DNA of 64,000 bases. It comes from a virus. Of this stretch, positions 17,972 to 26,459 are shown in pieces. Under the pieces are notes generated by a model, which worked only from the letters and a program-made list of their open reading frames with translations, was not told the DNA's origin and ran no database searches. The position numbers and the translations under genes are program-made. The stretch lies in the IMG/VR virus record IMGVR_UViG_3300020172_001416, positions 34,788 to 98,787 of that record; one strand, 5' to 3'. How positions within the stretch are numbered: the first letter of the stretch is position 1; each line of letters begins with the position of its first letter.

Positions 17972-19555
17972 ATGAACGCGACAGCACAACAGTTACGTGA
18001 AAAAATTAAAGAAGAATTTAAGAAATGTGCAGTAGACCCCGCATACTTCTTATCACGATACTCATACATTCAACACCCGATTCGTGGTCGGGTGTTGTTT
18101 GATTTATACAAATATCAAGAAAACGCATTAACTGACTTTGAACAGAATGATTATAATATCGTTCTCAAAGGTCGTCAGATTGGTATTTCCACGTTAGTCG
18201 CGGGATACTCTCTGTGGTTAATGTTATTTCACAAAGATAAAAATATCCTCGTTATCGCAACCAAACAAGAAACCGCAAAGAACTTGGTCACTAAGGTAAA
18301 GTTCATGCATCAAAATCTTCCAGTTTGGTTACGGGGACAGGTCACGACAGATAATAAACTTTCTTTACAATTCTCCAACGGGTCACAGATTAAGGCAGTT
18401 GCGTCAAGTCCAGATGCAGGTCGTTCTGAAGCACTTTCTCTGTTGATTCTGGACGAATGTGCGTTCATCGATGACGCAGATATCATCTGGACCGCAGCAT
18501 CCAGTACGTTATCTACGGGTGGTAAAGCAATCCTATTATCCACTCCAAACGGCGTTGGTAACTTCTTCCATAAGATGTGGCAGCAAGCAGAGGCCAAGAC
18601 CAACGGATTTAATACTATATTATTAGATTGGAGAGTTCATCCAGAACGTGACCAAGCATGGCGTGACCGTCAGACAGAATTGATGGGCGAAATGCAATCG
18701 GCACAAGAACACGATGCATCATTCATTTTTTCGGGTAATACTGTAGTTCCGCCGGAAATCCTTGAATTCTATAAAAAGACGTATGTTCAAGAGCCGATGG
18801 AAAAGACAGGGTTTGATGGAAACTTCTGGATTTGGGAATATCCACATCCATCCAAGTCATATATTGTCGCCGCTGACGTTTCCCGCGGCGACGGCGAGGA
18901 CTATTCAACCTTTCACGTAATTGATGTAGAATCGTCCACCCAAGTTGCGGAATATAAGGGGAAAATTGAAACGAAGGCATTCGGAAATATGTTGGTGTCA
19001 ATTGCCACGCAATATAATGACGCCCTCCTTATTCCGGACAACAGTAGTATTGGGTGGAACGCTATCCAGCAAATTATCGACCGTGGGTACAAAAATCTCT
19101 TTTATATGTCCAGAGATTTACAATATGTGGACGTAGAACACCAAATATCTGGAAAATATTATAAAGAAGAAAAGAGCATGGTACCTGGATTTATGATTTC
19201 GCAACGGACTCGTCCATTGATTATCGCCAGATTAAAGGAATATATGTTGGAAACCTCATTCACCATTCGTTCCCCACGTATGATTGCAGAACTGGAAACG
19301 TTTATTTGGAAGAATGGTCGGCCGGAAGCGTTGTCGGGGTACAACGACGACTTAGTGTTAGCGCTTTGTATCGGATTATGGGTACGTGACACCGCTCTCA
19401 GATTACGTCAAGAAGGGATAGAGTTGACCAAAATAGCGATTGATAAAGCAAAATATCAACTCGGAACCATGGTGTATAGTTCCAATAATATGAACCAGAA
19501 CCCGTATGAGATGCAAATTGGTCAAGAAAAGGAAAATTTACGGTGGTTACTATAA
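17972..19555 (+). CDS. Terminase large subunit (gp17-like)
   Basis: 527 residues. The ATPase domain has Walker A K66-G-R-Q-I-G-I-S73 and Walker B LLILD161-E162, followed by the coupling motif LLSTPNG. The C-terminal RNase H-like nuclease begins at VAADVSRGDGEDYS, giving the first metal-binding Asp. This motor cuts concatemeric DNA and pumps it into the prohead through the portal (23150 gene). No small terminase is recognisable next to it. Length is somewhat shorter than T4 gp17 (610). Confidence 0.93.
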   Translation: MNATAQQLREKIKEEFKKCAVDPAYFLSRYSYIQHPIRGRVLFDLYKYQENALTDFEQNDYNIVLKGRQIGISTLVAGYSLWLMLFHKDKNILVIATKQETAKNLVTKVKFMHQNLPVWLRGQVTTDNKLSLQFSNGSQIKAVASSPDAGRSEALSLLILDECAFIDDADIIWTAASSTLSTGGKAILLSTPNGVGNFFHKMWQQAEAKTNGFNTILLDWRVHPERDQAWRDRQTELMGEMQSAQEHDASFIFSGNTVVPPEILEFYKKTYVQEPMEKTGFDGNFWIWEYPHPSKSYIVAADVSRGDGEDYSTFHVIDVESSTQVAEYKGKIETKAFGNMLVSIATQYNDALLIPDNSSIGWNAIQQIIDRGYKNLFYMSRDLQYVDVEHQISGKYYKEEKSMVPGFMISQRTRPLIIARLKEYMLETSFTIRSPRMIAELETFIWKNGRPEALSGYNDDLVLALCIGLWVRDTALRLRQEGIELTKIAIDKAKYQLGTMVYSSNNMNQNPYEMQIGQEKENLRWLL

Positions 19556-19561
19556 TTGTCT

Positions 19562-19572
19562 TATACTTATAT
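19562..19572 (+). promoter_or_regulatory. Putative late-promoter box
   Basis: TATACTTATAT, 38 nt before the 19611 start; it opens the block of small head-module genes. Confidence 0.5.
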
Positions 19573-19610
19573 AGTAGTGTCATTTTATACAATATTTTTC
19601 GAGAATTCCT

Positions 19611-19943
19611 ATGAAGGCAGAAGATATTCGTCGTATAATTCGTGAAGAATTAGAAGCAGCAATCAAATCACGAATGGAAAAAGAAGAAATCTGTGAAGGT
19701 GAGGGATGTTTAGACGAAAAGTCCGTCCCACAACCGTATAATCGTAAGACTGCTCGTAAAATGAGTAAGTCTCAAGTTGACCTTCGTAAGAAGATTGGTC
19801 AAGCTATGATGCGTGACGAAAAGAAAGTCAGTAAGTTCAGAAAGAAGTATGGTGATGAATGGAAAGATTATCTTTGGGCAGCAGCATCCTCGGCCGCATT
19901 CAGACAAAGTGGTTCTACGAAGAGCGACGACAAACGGAAGTAA
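19611..19943 (+). CDS. Small basic head-module protein
   Basis: 110 residues, highly charged. The N-terminal helix (MKAEDIRRIIREELEAAI) contains I-R-E, which may be a prohead-protease site. The C-terminal half is Lys/Arg-rich with a KKYGDEWKDYLWAAASSAAF segment. First of nine small genes between terminase and portal. May be an internal or scaffold-associated protein; no family recognised. Confidence 0.6.
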   Translation: MKAEDIRRIIREELEAAIKSRMEKEEICEGEGCLDEKSVPQPYNRKTARKMSKSQVDLRKKIGQAMMRDEKKVSKFRKKYGDEWKDYLWAAASSAAFRQSGSTKSDDKRK

Positions 19944-19945
19944 TA

Positions 19946-20836
19946 ATGCAATATAAGTTATTTTTTAATTTTGAGCAATATAAGCATTCACATAAGCGTC
20001 ACGATCCACCTGGGTCAGAAGATGCGGATGTAAACAATGATGGTAAGATTGATAAAAATGACAAGTATATAATGGCAAAACGAAGACTGTATAAGCAATA
20101 TCAATCGGCACAAAAGAGTAACAAAGAAACAGACTTTTCTACACCGAAGTTGGAGACTGATATGATTAGATTAATGGGGCTTGTTGAAGTACCGTCCATA
20201 ACACCACTTAAAGAAGAATCACACGAAGAACCAACACCAGCTCCAACTGCAGCTGTTGATAAAAAGTCGTTGGTTGGAATGAAATTAAAGAAGCTCAAGG
20301 GAATGCAAATGACCCCAGACCAAGAAAAGAAGGTTGATGAGCTTTTGGTTCAAATGGAAGAATTAACTGCTGGTCAGAAGAAACTTGACGTTGATGGAGA
20401 CGGCAAGATTGAAGGTGATGACTTAGCAAAACTTCGTGCTGGTAAGAAAGCTGATGAAGCAGTTGGGGAAGATCATGAAGTATCAATGGGAATTAAGACC
20501 CTCGACTCTATCATCAAACACGCAACTGAATTAAAGGGTAAGCTTGGAATGGAAGAAAAGGACATTCCAGCATGGATTCAAGACCATATCGCTGTTGCTG
20601 AAAACAATCTTGACCAAGCAAATACTGGATATCACGAATACGGCGAAGAAGAAAAGACCGACGCCCCAGTAGACCAAGATATGGCAGCAATGAAGGAAGA
20701 AGTCAGTGAAGCAGCTCCAGAAGGTTGGGAAAAAACTGTTCTCGCTATGAAGAAGCATAAGGAAATTGATAATCCTTGGGCACTTGCACATTGGATGAAG
20801 AAGAAAGGATATCACTCACAAAAAAAGGAAGAATAA
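19946..20836 (+). CDS. EF-hand-like calcium-binding protein of the head module
   Basis: 296 residues from ATG 19946 (GGAAG at 19936-19940; the upstream in-frame ATG at 19859 lies inside the previous gene). Two 12-residue EF-hand/dockerin-type loops are visible: D28-V-N-N-D-G-K-I-D-K-N-D39 and, at about 148-159, D-V-D-G-D-G-K-I-E-G-D-D. Both have acidic residues at positions 1, 3 or 5, 9 and 12 and Gly at 6. The rest is acidic and helical, ending in a short ALAHWMKKKGY motif also seen in other phage proteins. It ends in TAATG overlap with the next gene. Function unknown; binding calcium or a partner is plausible. Confidence 0.65.
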   Translation: MQYKLFFNFEQYKHSHKRHDPPGSEDADVNNDGKIDKNDKYIMAKRRLYKQYQSAQKSNKETDFSTPKLETDMIRLMGLVEVPSITPLKEESHEEPTPAPTAAVDKKSLVGMKLKKLKGMQMTPDQEKKVDELLVQMEELTAGQKKLDVDGDGKIEGDDLAKLRAGKKADEAVGEDHEVSMGIKTLDSIIKHATELKGKLGMEEKDIPAWIQDHIAVAENNLDQANTGYHEYGEEEKTDAPVDQDMAAMKEEVSEAAPEGWEKTVLAMKKHKEIDNPWALAHWMKKKGYHSQKKEE

Positions 20837-21198
20837 TGGAATCCGTCGCAAAATTCATTTCAGTGCTTCTCGCTAGCCGGGAACAAGCACATATCTTCCA
20901 TCTTCAAACCCAATCATATGCCCAACATAAGGCATTACAAGGGTATTATGAAGGTATCGTGGACTTAATTGACACTTATGTAGAATCATATCAAGGTCGG
21001 TATGGTATTTTGAAGGGATATAAGCCAACTACCCAAATCTTTGAAGATGATTCAACCCTTCGATATTTTGCAGGTTTATTGTCATATGTGGATAACGCTC
21101 GTAAAGATTTACCACAAGACGGTGAACTTAATAACACGATTGATGAAATTTCAGGGTTAATTTCCAGTACACATTACAAGCTTAAATTTTTAAAGTAA
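20836..21198 (+). CDS. DUF5856-like helical protein
   Basis: 120 residues from ATG 20836, which shares its first base with the upstream stop codon. The sequence SREQAHIFHLQTQSYAQHK followed by YYEGIVDLIDTYVESYQGRYG resembles a phage family I remember as DUF5856, a four-helix, ferritin/Dps-like arrangement with conserved His, Gln and Glu. Whether it binds metal is not known. It lies in the terminase-portal interval among other small conserved genes. Confidence 0.65.
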   Translation: MESVAKFISVLLASREQAHIFHLQTQSYAQHKALQGYYEGIVDLIDTYVESYQGRYGILKGYKPTTQIFEDDSTLRYFAGLLSYVDNARKDLPQDGELNNTIDEISGLISSTHYKLKFLK

Positions 21199-21200
21199 AA

Positions 21201-21509
21201 ATGAGATACAGAGACTTTTTTCCAGAAGGATATTCCGATGGGGCGGTATTCAACCAAACCAAAGGAGATTTTGGTCAAGAACAACCAGAAGAAATGCCTT
21301 CCACTGACCCAAAAGATTTAGCAATCCGTACCGCACGTATCAGTGATATCTTAGAACGGAATATCCCAACTAGCCCAGACAAGTGGGCAAAGGCTAAGGC
21401 AGCAGCACGTTCAAAGTTCAAGGTCTATCCATCTGCATACGCTAACTTATGGGCAGCAAAGAAATATAAGAGTATGGGTGGTGGTTGGAAGAAGGGAAAA
21501 AATGATTAA
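21201..21509 (+). CDS. Small conserved head-module protein
   Basis: 102 residues. The C-terminal half carries AKAKAAARSKFKVYPSAYAN and GGGWKKGK, a motif that recurs in small phage and giant-virus proteins and is probably a basic nucleic-acid-binding element. The N-terminus (MRYRDFFPEGYSDG) contains F-P-E followed by Gly, compatible with a prohead-protease-type site. Its end overlaps the next gene by 8 nt. Confidence 0.6.
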   Translation: MRYRDFFPEGYSDGAVFNQTKGDFGQEQPEEMPSTDPKDLAIRTARISDILERNIPTSPDKWAKAKAAARSKFKVYPSAYANLWAAKKYKSMGGGWKKGKND

Positions 21510-21837
21510 GTTAATGGATATCTTACTTGAAGAAGAACAACCTCATCAAAAAGAGATGATTGACGGGGTTGTTGATATGCTTAATCAAGTAAAAGATATC
21601 GATAATAGAAAAGAAATGGCAATGGATAGATTAAAAGATTTTAAACAAAGTAAAATTGAAATCAATCCAAAAGAGTTTATGGCAAGAGTTGGGTTAGATT
21701 CCATAGATGAAAAGTGGACAAAGAAATATAAGAAGTCTATCGATTGTAGTAATCCAAAAGGTTTTAGTCAACGAGCACATTGTGCTGGTCGCAAAAAGCG
21801 AAAAAGTGGCGGCATAACTAAATCAAAACCAGTATGA
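21502..21837 (+). CDS. Small basic protein with capsid-targeting-like N-terminus
   Basis: 111 residues from ATG 21502 (the in-frame ATG at 21478 lies within the upstream gene). It begins MIKLMDILLEE, with L-L-E as a possible cleavage site, in the style of T4 internal proteins. The C-terminus has CSNPKGFSQRAHCAGRKKRK, a Cys-containing basic motif recurrent in phages. Likely a DNA-associated internal head protein; this is inference from the N-terminal peptide, charge and place. Confidence 0.6.
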   Translation: MIKLMDILLEEEQPHQKEMIDGVVDMLNQVKDIDNRKEMAMDRLKDFKQSKIEINPKEFMARVGLDSIDEKWTKKYKKSIDCSNPKGFSQRAHCAGRKKRKSGGITKSKPV

Positions 21838-22169
21838 CACGACTTTCCGACTTATTAGTTGAAGTATCTATTGACCTTGACGAAAAGTATAAAACCAAGG
21901 GAAGTCTTGGTAAGTGGCTTCGTCAAAAGTGGGTTGATATTTCTCGTAAAGACCCAAAGACCGGCAAGCATCCACCGTGTGGAGCTTCTGCTGGTAAGGG
22001 AGAACGTGGTTCATCTGGGTCACGTAAATATCCAAAGTGTCGTCCAGCACGTTCTGCGGCAGCAATGAGTAAGGGTGAAAAGCGGTCAGCAGTCACTCGT
22101 AAACGTAAAGCAGGAAATCCGGGTGGGAAACCAACAATGGTATCCACGCTTAAGAAGGAAGAAGAATAA
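21834..22169 (+). CDS. Small very basic protein with capsid-targeting-like N-terminus
   Basis: 111 residues. Begins MTRLSDLLVEV, where L-V-E fits the gp21-type cleavage rule. The rest is strongly basic (GSLGKWLRQKWVDISRKD, then CGASAGKG, YPKCRPARSAAAMSKGEK), a family I remember as DUF5872 and related, seen in phages and giant viruses. It overlaps the previous gene by ATGA and the next by TAATG. A packaged DNA-binding protein is a reasonable hypothesis. Confidence 0.65.
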   Translation: MTRLSDLLVEVSIDLDEKYKTKGSLGKWLRQKWVDISRKDPKTGKHPPCGASAGKGERGSSGSRKYPKCRPARSAAAMSKGEKRSAVTRKRKAGNPGGKPTMVSTLKKEEE

Positions 22170-22585
22170 TGGAAAATATTACTGAAGCCTGTTGGGAAGG
22201 ATATAAGCAAGTTGGGATGAAAGACAAAAGTGGCAAAATGGTCCCAAACTGCGTTCCTATCAATGAAGACGATATTATTGAAGATTATTGTCCACGGTGC
22301 TTGGCAATGCAAATTTTACGGTCGGCTACAGAACCTCTTGAAGAGGCCGAATACCACGGTCGTAAAGTTCCTCTTGGAAAACCAATGCGGGGTGACGTTA
22401 AAAAGTTCAAAGTATTCGTAAAAGACCCAAGCACTGGTAACGTTAAGAAGGTCAACTTTGGTGACAAGACGATGAGAATTAAGAAGTCTAATCCAGCTCG
22501 TCGTAAGTCATTCCGTGCAAGACACAACTGCGCAAACCCAGGTCCACGTACTAAGGCAAGATACTGGTCTTGCCGGAAGTGGTAA
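22169..22585 (+). CDS. Basic Cys-containing conserved head-module protein
   Basis: 138 residues. An N-terminal segment ACWEGYKQVGMK...VPNCVP is followed by a CPRC pair and a basic C-terminal domain with KVPLGKPMRGDVKKFKVFVK and RARHNCANPGPRTKARYWSC. Both motifs recur in conserved proteins of T4-like environmental phages. The paired cysteines suggest metal binding or disulphides. Function not known; located with other basic small proteins near the portal. Confidence 0.65.
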   Translation: MENITEACWEGYKQVGMKDKSGKMVPNCVPINEDDIIEDYCPRCLAMQILRSATEPLEEAEYHGRKVPLGKPMRGDVKKFKVFVKDPSTGNVKKVNFGDKTMRIKKSNPARRKSFRARHNCANPGPRTKARYWSCRKW

Positions 22586-22586
22586 T

Positions 22587-22802
22587 ATGAAAGAAAAAGT
22601 CTCACGGAAGATTTCCGACGCTGTATTAAAGAAAATGGGTTATACATTCGACCCTAAAGAATTTCATATGGGAATGAATGTAGAAATGGAACATAAAGAT
22701 GTTACGAATGGAAACGTGGTAATGACGGCAAAAATTGCCGCGGCCCACTTGACAGAGAACCCAAAATATTATACATTACTTAAGAAGTATGTGGAGAAAT
22801 AA
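22587..22802 (+). CDS. DUF5661-like small protein
   Basis: 71 residues from ATG 22587, directly after the upstream TAA (the longer in-frame start lies inside the previous gene). FHMGMNVEMEHKDVTNG with AAHLTENPKYYTLLKK matches, from memory, the DUF5661 pattern found in phages and giant viruses. Function unknown. Confidence 0.6.
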   Translation: MKEKVSRKISDAVLKKMGYTFDPKEFHMGMNVEMEHKDVTNGNVVMTAKIAAAHLTENPKYYTLLKKYVEK

Positions 22803-22803
22803 A

Positions 22804-23139
22804 ATGAGTACAAAGTTAAAGGACTTATTGTCAGAAAACGTAGAAAATCGCGTTAGTTTAACGCGTATTGAAGCTATTTTAGAAAATTTGGCACCACAAT
22901 TAAGTGAAGCCGAACAAAACAAATTGGCTGGCGCCTATGTTGAATTAAAGACATTAGCAACAGCACTAAACGAAACTCCATATACTATCTTCAATCACGA
23001 CCACTGGAAGTTATTAAAGATGGTATTGGTAGGCAAGGTCGCTGAATTACGACTTGTTCTTGAAGATATCGCAGAAGATAATAAAGAAATCGACTTCTTC
23101 CCAATTATGAAGGCGGTCGATTTAATTCTTACTTACTAA
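22804..23139 (+). CDS. Small helical protein with capsid-targeting-like N-terminus
   Basis: 111 residues from ATG 22804. It begins MSTKLKDLLSEN; the LLSE/N junction is identical to a candidate maturation site at residue 60 of the major capsid protein (29203 gene). The rest is helical and acidic with no known motif. Likely a prohead-associated protein processed by the 26460 protease, by inference. Confidence 0.6.
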   Translation: MSTKLKDLLSENVENRVSLTRIEAILENLAPQLSEAEQNKLAGAYVELKTLATALNETPYTIFNHDHWKLLKMVLVGKVAELRLVLEDIAEDNKEIDFFPIMKAVDLILTY

Positions 23140-23149
23140 GTGAGGGGTT

Positions 23150-25018
23150 ATGGCAGATACTAGTGTGTTTGGTCGCCTACGGAAACTGTTTTCAACAAAT
23201 ACAGTTGTCCGTAATGTAGGCGGTAAAAGATTAAAAGTCGCTGACACCGACAATATCCAGTCGTTTATCAATAGACGCGGTATTGATAGATACCACCGCG
23301 TCTATTCATCAATGACGGGAGGATATGGTGCAGCTGGTGGTCGTTACGAATCGTCAGCAGCATTCCAAGGGTCACGCCTTCAATTGTTCCGTGACTATGA
23401 TATGATGGATAATGACCCTATCATTTCATCGGTTATGGACATTTACGCCGACGAATCAACTGTAAAAGATGAATTCGGACAAGTACTTAGTATCCGTTCA
23501 AAAAACCAACAAATTCAAGATATTCTCCATAACTTATTCTATGATGTATTGAATGTTGAATTCAATCTCTGGCCATGGGTCAGAAATATGGCTAAGTATG
23601 GAGATTTCTTTTTATTCCTTGACATCGATGAAAAGTACGGTGTGGTAAACGCTATTCCACTTTCCATCTATGAAACCATCCGTGTAGAAGGTCAAGACCC
23701 AGGCAATCCATTCTCAGTCAAGTTCAAGATTGAAAATGACTTCTTAGCACTAGGTAAAAAGGAATTTGATAATTACGAAATCGCACACTTCCGTCTCCTT
23801 TCTGATACGAACTTCCTTCCATACGGAAAGGCGATGATTGAAGGCGGCCGCCGTATTTGGAAGCAACTTCAATTGATGGAAGACGCGATGTTGATTCATC
23901 GTATTATGAGAGCACCAGACAAGCGTAAGGTCTTGGTGGATATCGGTAATATTCCACCAGCTGAAATTGATACGCATATGCAACGTATCATTGACCGCAT
24001 GAAGAAAGTACCATTAGTGGACCCAAAGACGGGTGACTACAATCTTCGTTACAATATGATGAACATCACGGAAGATTTCTATCTTCCAGTTCGTGGTAAG
24101 GATTCTGGAACAGATATTACCAATCTCCCAGGTCTCCAATTCAACGCTATTGAAGATATCGAATATCTCCGTAATAAGTTGATGGCAGCCTTCAAGGTAC
24201 CGAAGTCATTCTTGGGGTACGAAGAAGATAATAGTGGTAAGGCATCATTGGCAGCACAAGACGTTCGGTTCGCTCGTACCATCGAACGCATTCAACGTAT
24301 TGTCGTATCAGAACTCACCAAGATTGCAATTATTCACTTATATGTTCAAGGATTTACCGACGAAGAATTGATTGACTTTGAGCTTGAAATGACTTCACCA
24401 TCGGTCATTTACGAACAAGAAAAGTTAAACTTGTGGAAGGAAAAAGTCTCCTTAGCAGAACAAATTGCTAATAGTAAGTTCCTTTCCCGTGATTGGGTAT
24501 ATCATAATATTCTTCAAATCGCTCAAGATGATGCGAAGGAAGAACAAAAGAAAGTTGAACAAGATATGCAAATGTTGGCAAAGTTAGACGCAGCTCAACA
24601 ACAACCAACGCAACCAGAACAACCAACACAATCAGCAGAAACTCCGGCCGCAGAAGAACCTGCTCCAGAAGACCAAAAGATTGATAGTGTAGCTGATGTT
24701 TTGGCTTCATTGGAAGATATCCCAACTGAAGATGAAGGTGGTGACGACTCTGAATTAGAAGAAGCCAAGATAGGTCGTCCAAAAGAAGGTCAAAAGTATG
24801 GTCAAGATAGTCACCCACGGGGACGCGACCCACTTGGGCATAAGGAAAACTTGGGAGCTTTACGAGTAGGACAATTACGTAAGCCAACCAAAAAGTCACC
24901 ACTATCCTTAGAAAATCACGAAGTTTTTAACCTCATTAAACAACTAAACGCACATAAATCTGGTACAGCACAACCTAGTATCTTAAGTGAAGATAACATT
25001 TTAGACATAGAAAACTAA
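23150..25018 (+). CDS. Portal protein (gp20-like)
   Basis: 622 residues. T4-type portal sequence is clear: YDMMDNDPIISSVMDIYADE near the start, IHRIMRAPDKRKV, and LMAAFKVPKSFLGYEED. Residues from about 475 on are Gln/Glu/Pro-rich and low in complexity, then basic. The portal forms the dodecameric ring at the DNA entry vertex, binds terminase, and nucleates the prohead. It is longer than T4 gp20 (524), mainly from the C-terminal extension. Confidence 0.93.
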   Translation: MADTSVFGRLRKLFSTNTVVRNVGGKRLKVADTDNIQSFINRRGIDRYHRVYSSMTGGYGAAGGRYESSAAFQGSRLQLFRDYDMMDNDPIISSVMDIYADESTVKDEFGQVLSIRSKNQQIQDILHNLFYDVLNVEFNLWPWVRNMAKYGDFFLFLDIDEKYGVVNAIPLSIYETIRVEGQDPGNPFSVKFKIENDFLALGKKEFDNYEIAHFRLLSDTNFLPYGKAMIEGGRRIWKQLQLMEDAMLIHRIMRAPDKRKVLVDIGNIPPAEIDTHMQRIIDRMKKVPLVDPKTGDYNLRYNMMNITEDFYLPVRGKDSGTDITNLPGLQFNAIEDIEYLRNKLMAAFKVPKSFLGYEEDNSGKASLAAQDVRFARTIERIQRIVVSELTKIAIIHLYVQGFTDEELIDFELEMTSPSVIYEQEKLNLWKEKVSLAEQIANSKFLSRDWVYHNILQIAQDDAKEEQKKVEQDMQMLAKLDAAQQQPTQPEQPTQSAETPAAEEPAPEDQKIDSVADVLASLEDIPTEDEGGDDSELEEAKIGRPKEGQKYGQDSHPRGRDPLGHKENLGALRVGQLRKPTKKSPLSLENHEVFNLIKQLNAHKSGTAQPSILSEDNILDIEN

Positions 25019-25030
25019 CGAACTAGGAAA

Positions 25031-25054
25031 TATCATACTATTTAATATATGATA
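25031..25054 (+). repeat. Inverted repeat upstream of the 25071 gene
   Basis: TATCATA (25031-25037) and TATGATA (25048-25054) form a perfect 7-bp inverted repeat around ACTATTTAAT, which itself resembles the late box. It may be a weak hairpin or protein site in the 52-nt gap after the portal gene. Confidence 0.35.
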
Positions 25055-25070
25055 AGGTATTTATTCACTT

Positions 25071-25958
25071 ATGGCGGATTATCTTATGAAATCTAGTATC
25101 AAACACAATAAGTTGAGAAACACCGGCATTTTGTTTGAACTTCTAGTACGTCAAATTACAGCTGACGTAATGGAAAACAAACAAAACGGAGTAGCCGTCA
25201 AGTTAATGCGTGAATTCTTCAATTCTAAGAAGGAACTAGGAAAGGAATTGATGTTGTATCGCGCATTCTTTAATGTTCAAAACTTATCTGAACAGAAGGC
25301 ATTTCAATTATTGAAGCTAGTCAGTGAACAACGAAAGAATCTTGACCAACATACGTTAGATACACAAAAATACCTTTTAATTAAAGAAATTAAAAAGAAT
25401 TTTGATTTGAAAGAATTTTTCGCAGCTCGCGTTCCATCATATAAAATTTACGCATCAATCTATAAGAATTTTGATGCAGCGGTCAATGGCGTCGGTGATG
25501 TCACAACGATTGAAGAATTAGCAAATAGCCAATTTACCATTGTAGAACATTTGTCTGGCAAGGCTGTCACAAAAGAAATCAAAGAACACAATGAACTGGC
25601 ATCTATCATCCGTAGTCAAGACGATGATATTCGCTTCCTTTCTTACAGAATCTTAATTGAACGTTTTAACGAAAAGTATAAGGGATTAGACGAAGCGCAA
25701 AAGAAGCTTCTCCAAGAATATATCTATAATATTTCTAATACTGGTAATTTAAAGAAGTACACAATGTCAGAAAGTCGTAGATTGGTAAAAGAAATTTCAG
25801 AACGTGCTAAGAAAGTCTCCGATAAGGTCGTTCGTATTAAATTAGCAGAAGTTGTTACACAATTACAACGTATCCAACACGCGACAACCATCAAAGAAAA
25901 TCATATGACGGCTATGTTAATTGGATACGAAATCCTTAAGGAGCTCACGTCCCTATGA
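25071..25958 (+). CDS. Conserved head-module protein, unknown role
   Basis: 295 residues, mostly alpha-helical and charged, without Cys. No clear ribosome site precedes ATG 25071; a second ATG at 25086 (MKSSIKHNKLRNTG) could be the true start. The gene lies between portal and prohead protease and overlaps the next by ATGA, a place where T4-like phages encode core or assembly proteins. No catalytic motif seen. Confidence 0.65.
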   Translation: MADYLMKSSIKHNKLRNTGILFELLVRQITADVMENKQNGVAVKLMREFFNSKKELGKELMLYRAFFNVQNLSEQKAFQLLKLVSEQRKNLDQHTLDTQKYLLIKEIKKNFDLKEFFAARVPSYKIYASIYKNFDAAVNGVGDVTTIEELANSQFTIVEHLSGKAVTKEIKEHNELASIIRSQDDDIRFLSYRILIERFNEKYKGLDEAQKKLLQEYIYNISNTGNLKKYTMSESRRLVKEISERAKKVSDKVVRIKLAEVVTQLQRIQHATTIKENHMTAMLIGYEILKELTSL

Positions 25959-26458
25959 CCAACGAAGAAAAGCTCAGAGCATATATCCGTAAGCTTATTG
26001 AAGAAGAATTAAATGAAATTAGTACTTCTGCAGGAGCTGGAGCTTATTTAACAGCAAAAGCATTTCGTGGAAATATTAAACAAAATATTGCAAAGATGAA
26101 GAATGTTGCTACTCAATTGGGATATACGTTGTCACATCGTGGGGAAGAAGAATTAAAGAGTAGAGCAGACACGATGGAACAATTGCAAAAAGAAAACCTC
26201 GCAGAAGCAAAGATGCGGTATCACGAATATAAGAAAGATGAAAGTGCGACTCCACATCAAAAGATTGCAAAGGCCATCTCAGAAGTCAATAAGAATCTTC
26301 AAGAAGTTGAACGGATGATTAAAATGAACGCCCGTTTACAAAGTGAGTCTGGAATTGCCAGTGAGGCATTATATCGCCGGACCCAACAAGGATTATTAAA
26401 GTTGGAAGCTCGGTTGATTCATCTAGCCGGCAAAGTCCGTGACATCAGAGGAAAGTAA
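25955..26458 (+). CDS. Helical protein upstream of prohead protease
   Basis: 167 residues, helical. The N-terminal amphipathic helix (LRAYIRKLIEEELNEI) is followed by a small-residue segment STSAGAGAYLTAKAF that recurs in phage head-module proteins. I-E-E and L-N-E there could be prohead-protease sites. It may be an internal core protein. Two bases separate its stop from the protease start. Confidence 0.6.
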   Translation: MTNEEKLRAYIRKLIEEELNEISTSAGAGAYLTAKAFRGNIKQNIAKMKNVATQLGYTLSHRGEEELKSRADTMEQLQKENLAEAKMRYHEYKKDESATPHQKIAKAISEVNKNLQEVERMIKMNARLQSESGIASEALYRRTQQGLLKLEARLIHLAGKVRDIRGK

Positions 26459-26459
26459 T

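Noticed and set aside
19859-19945. Longer N-terminus for the EF-hand gene
   Set aside because: The extension overlaps the preceding coding gene and a ribosome site directly precedes ATG 19946.
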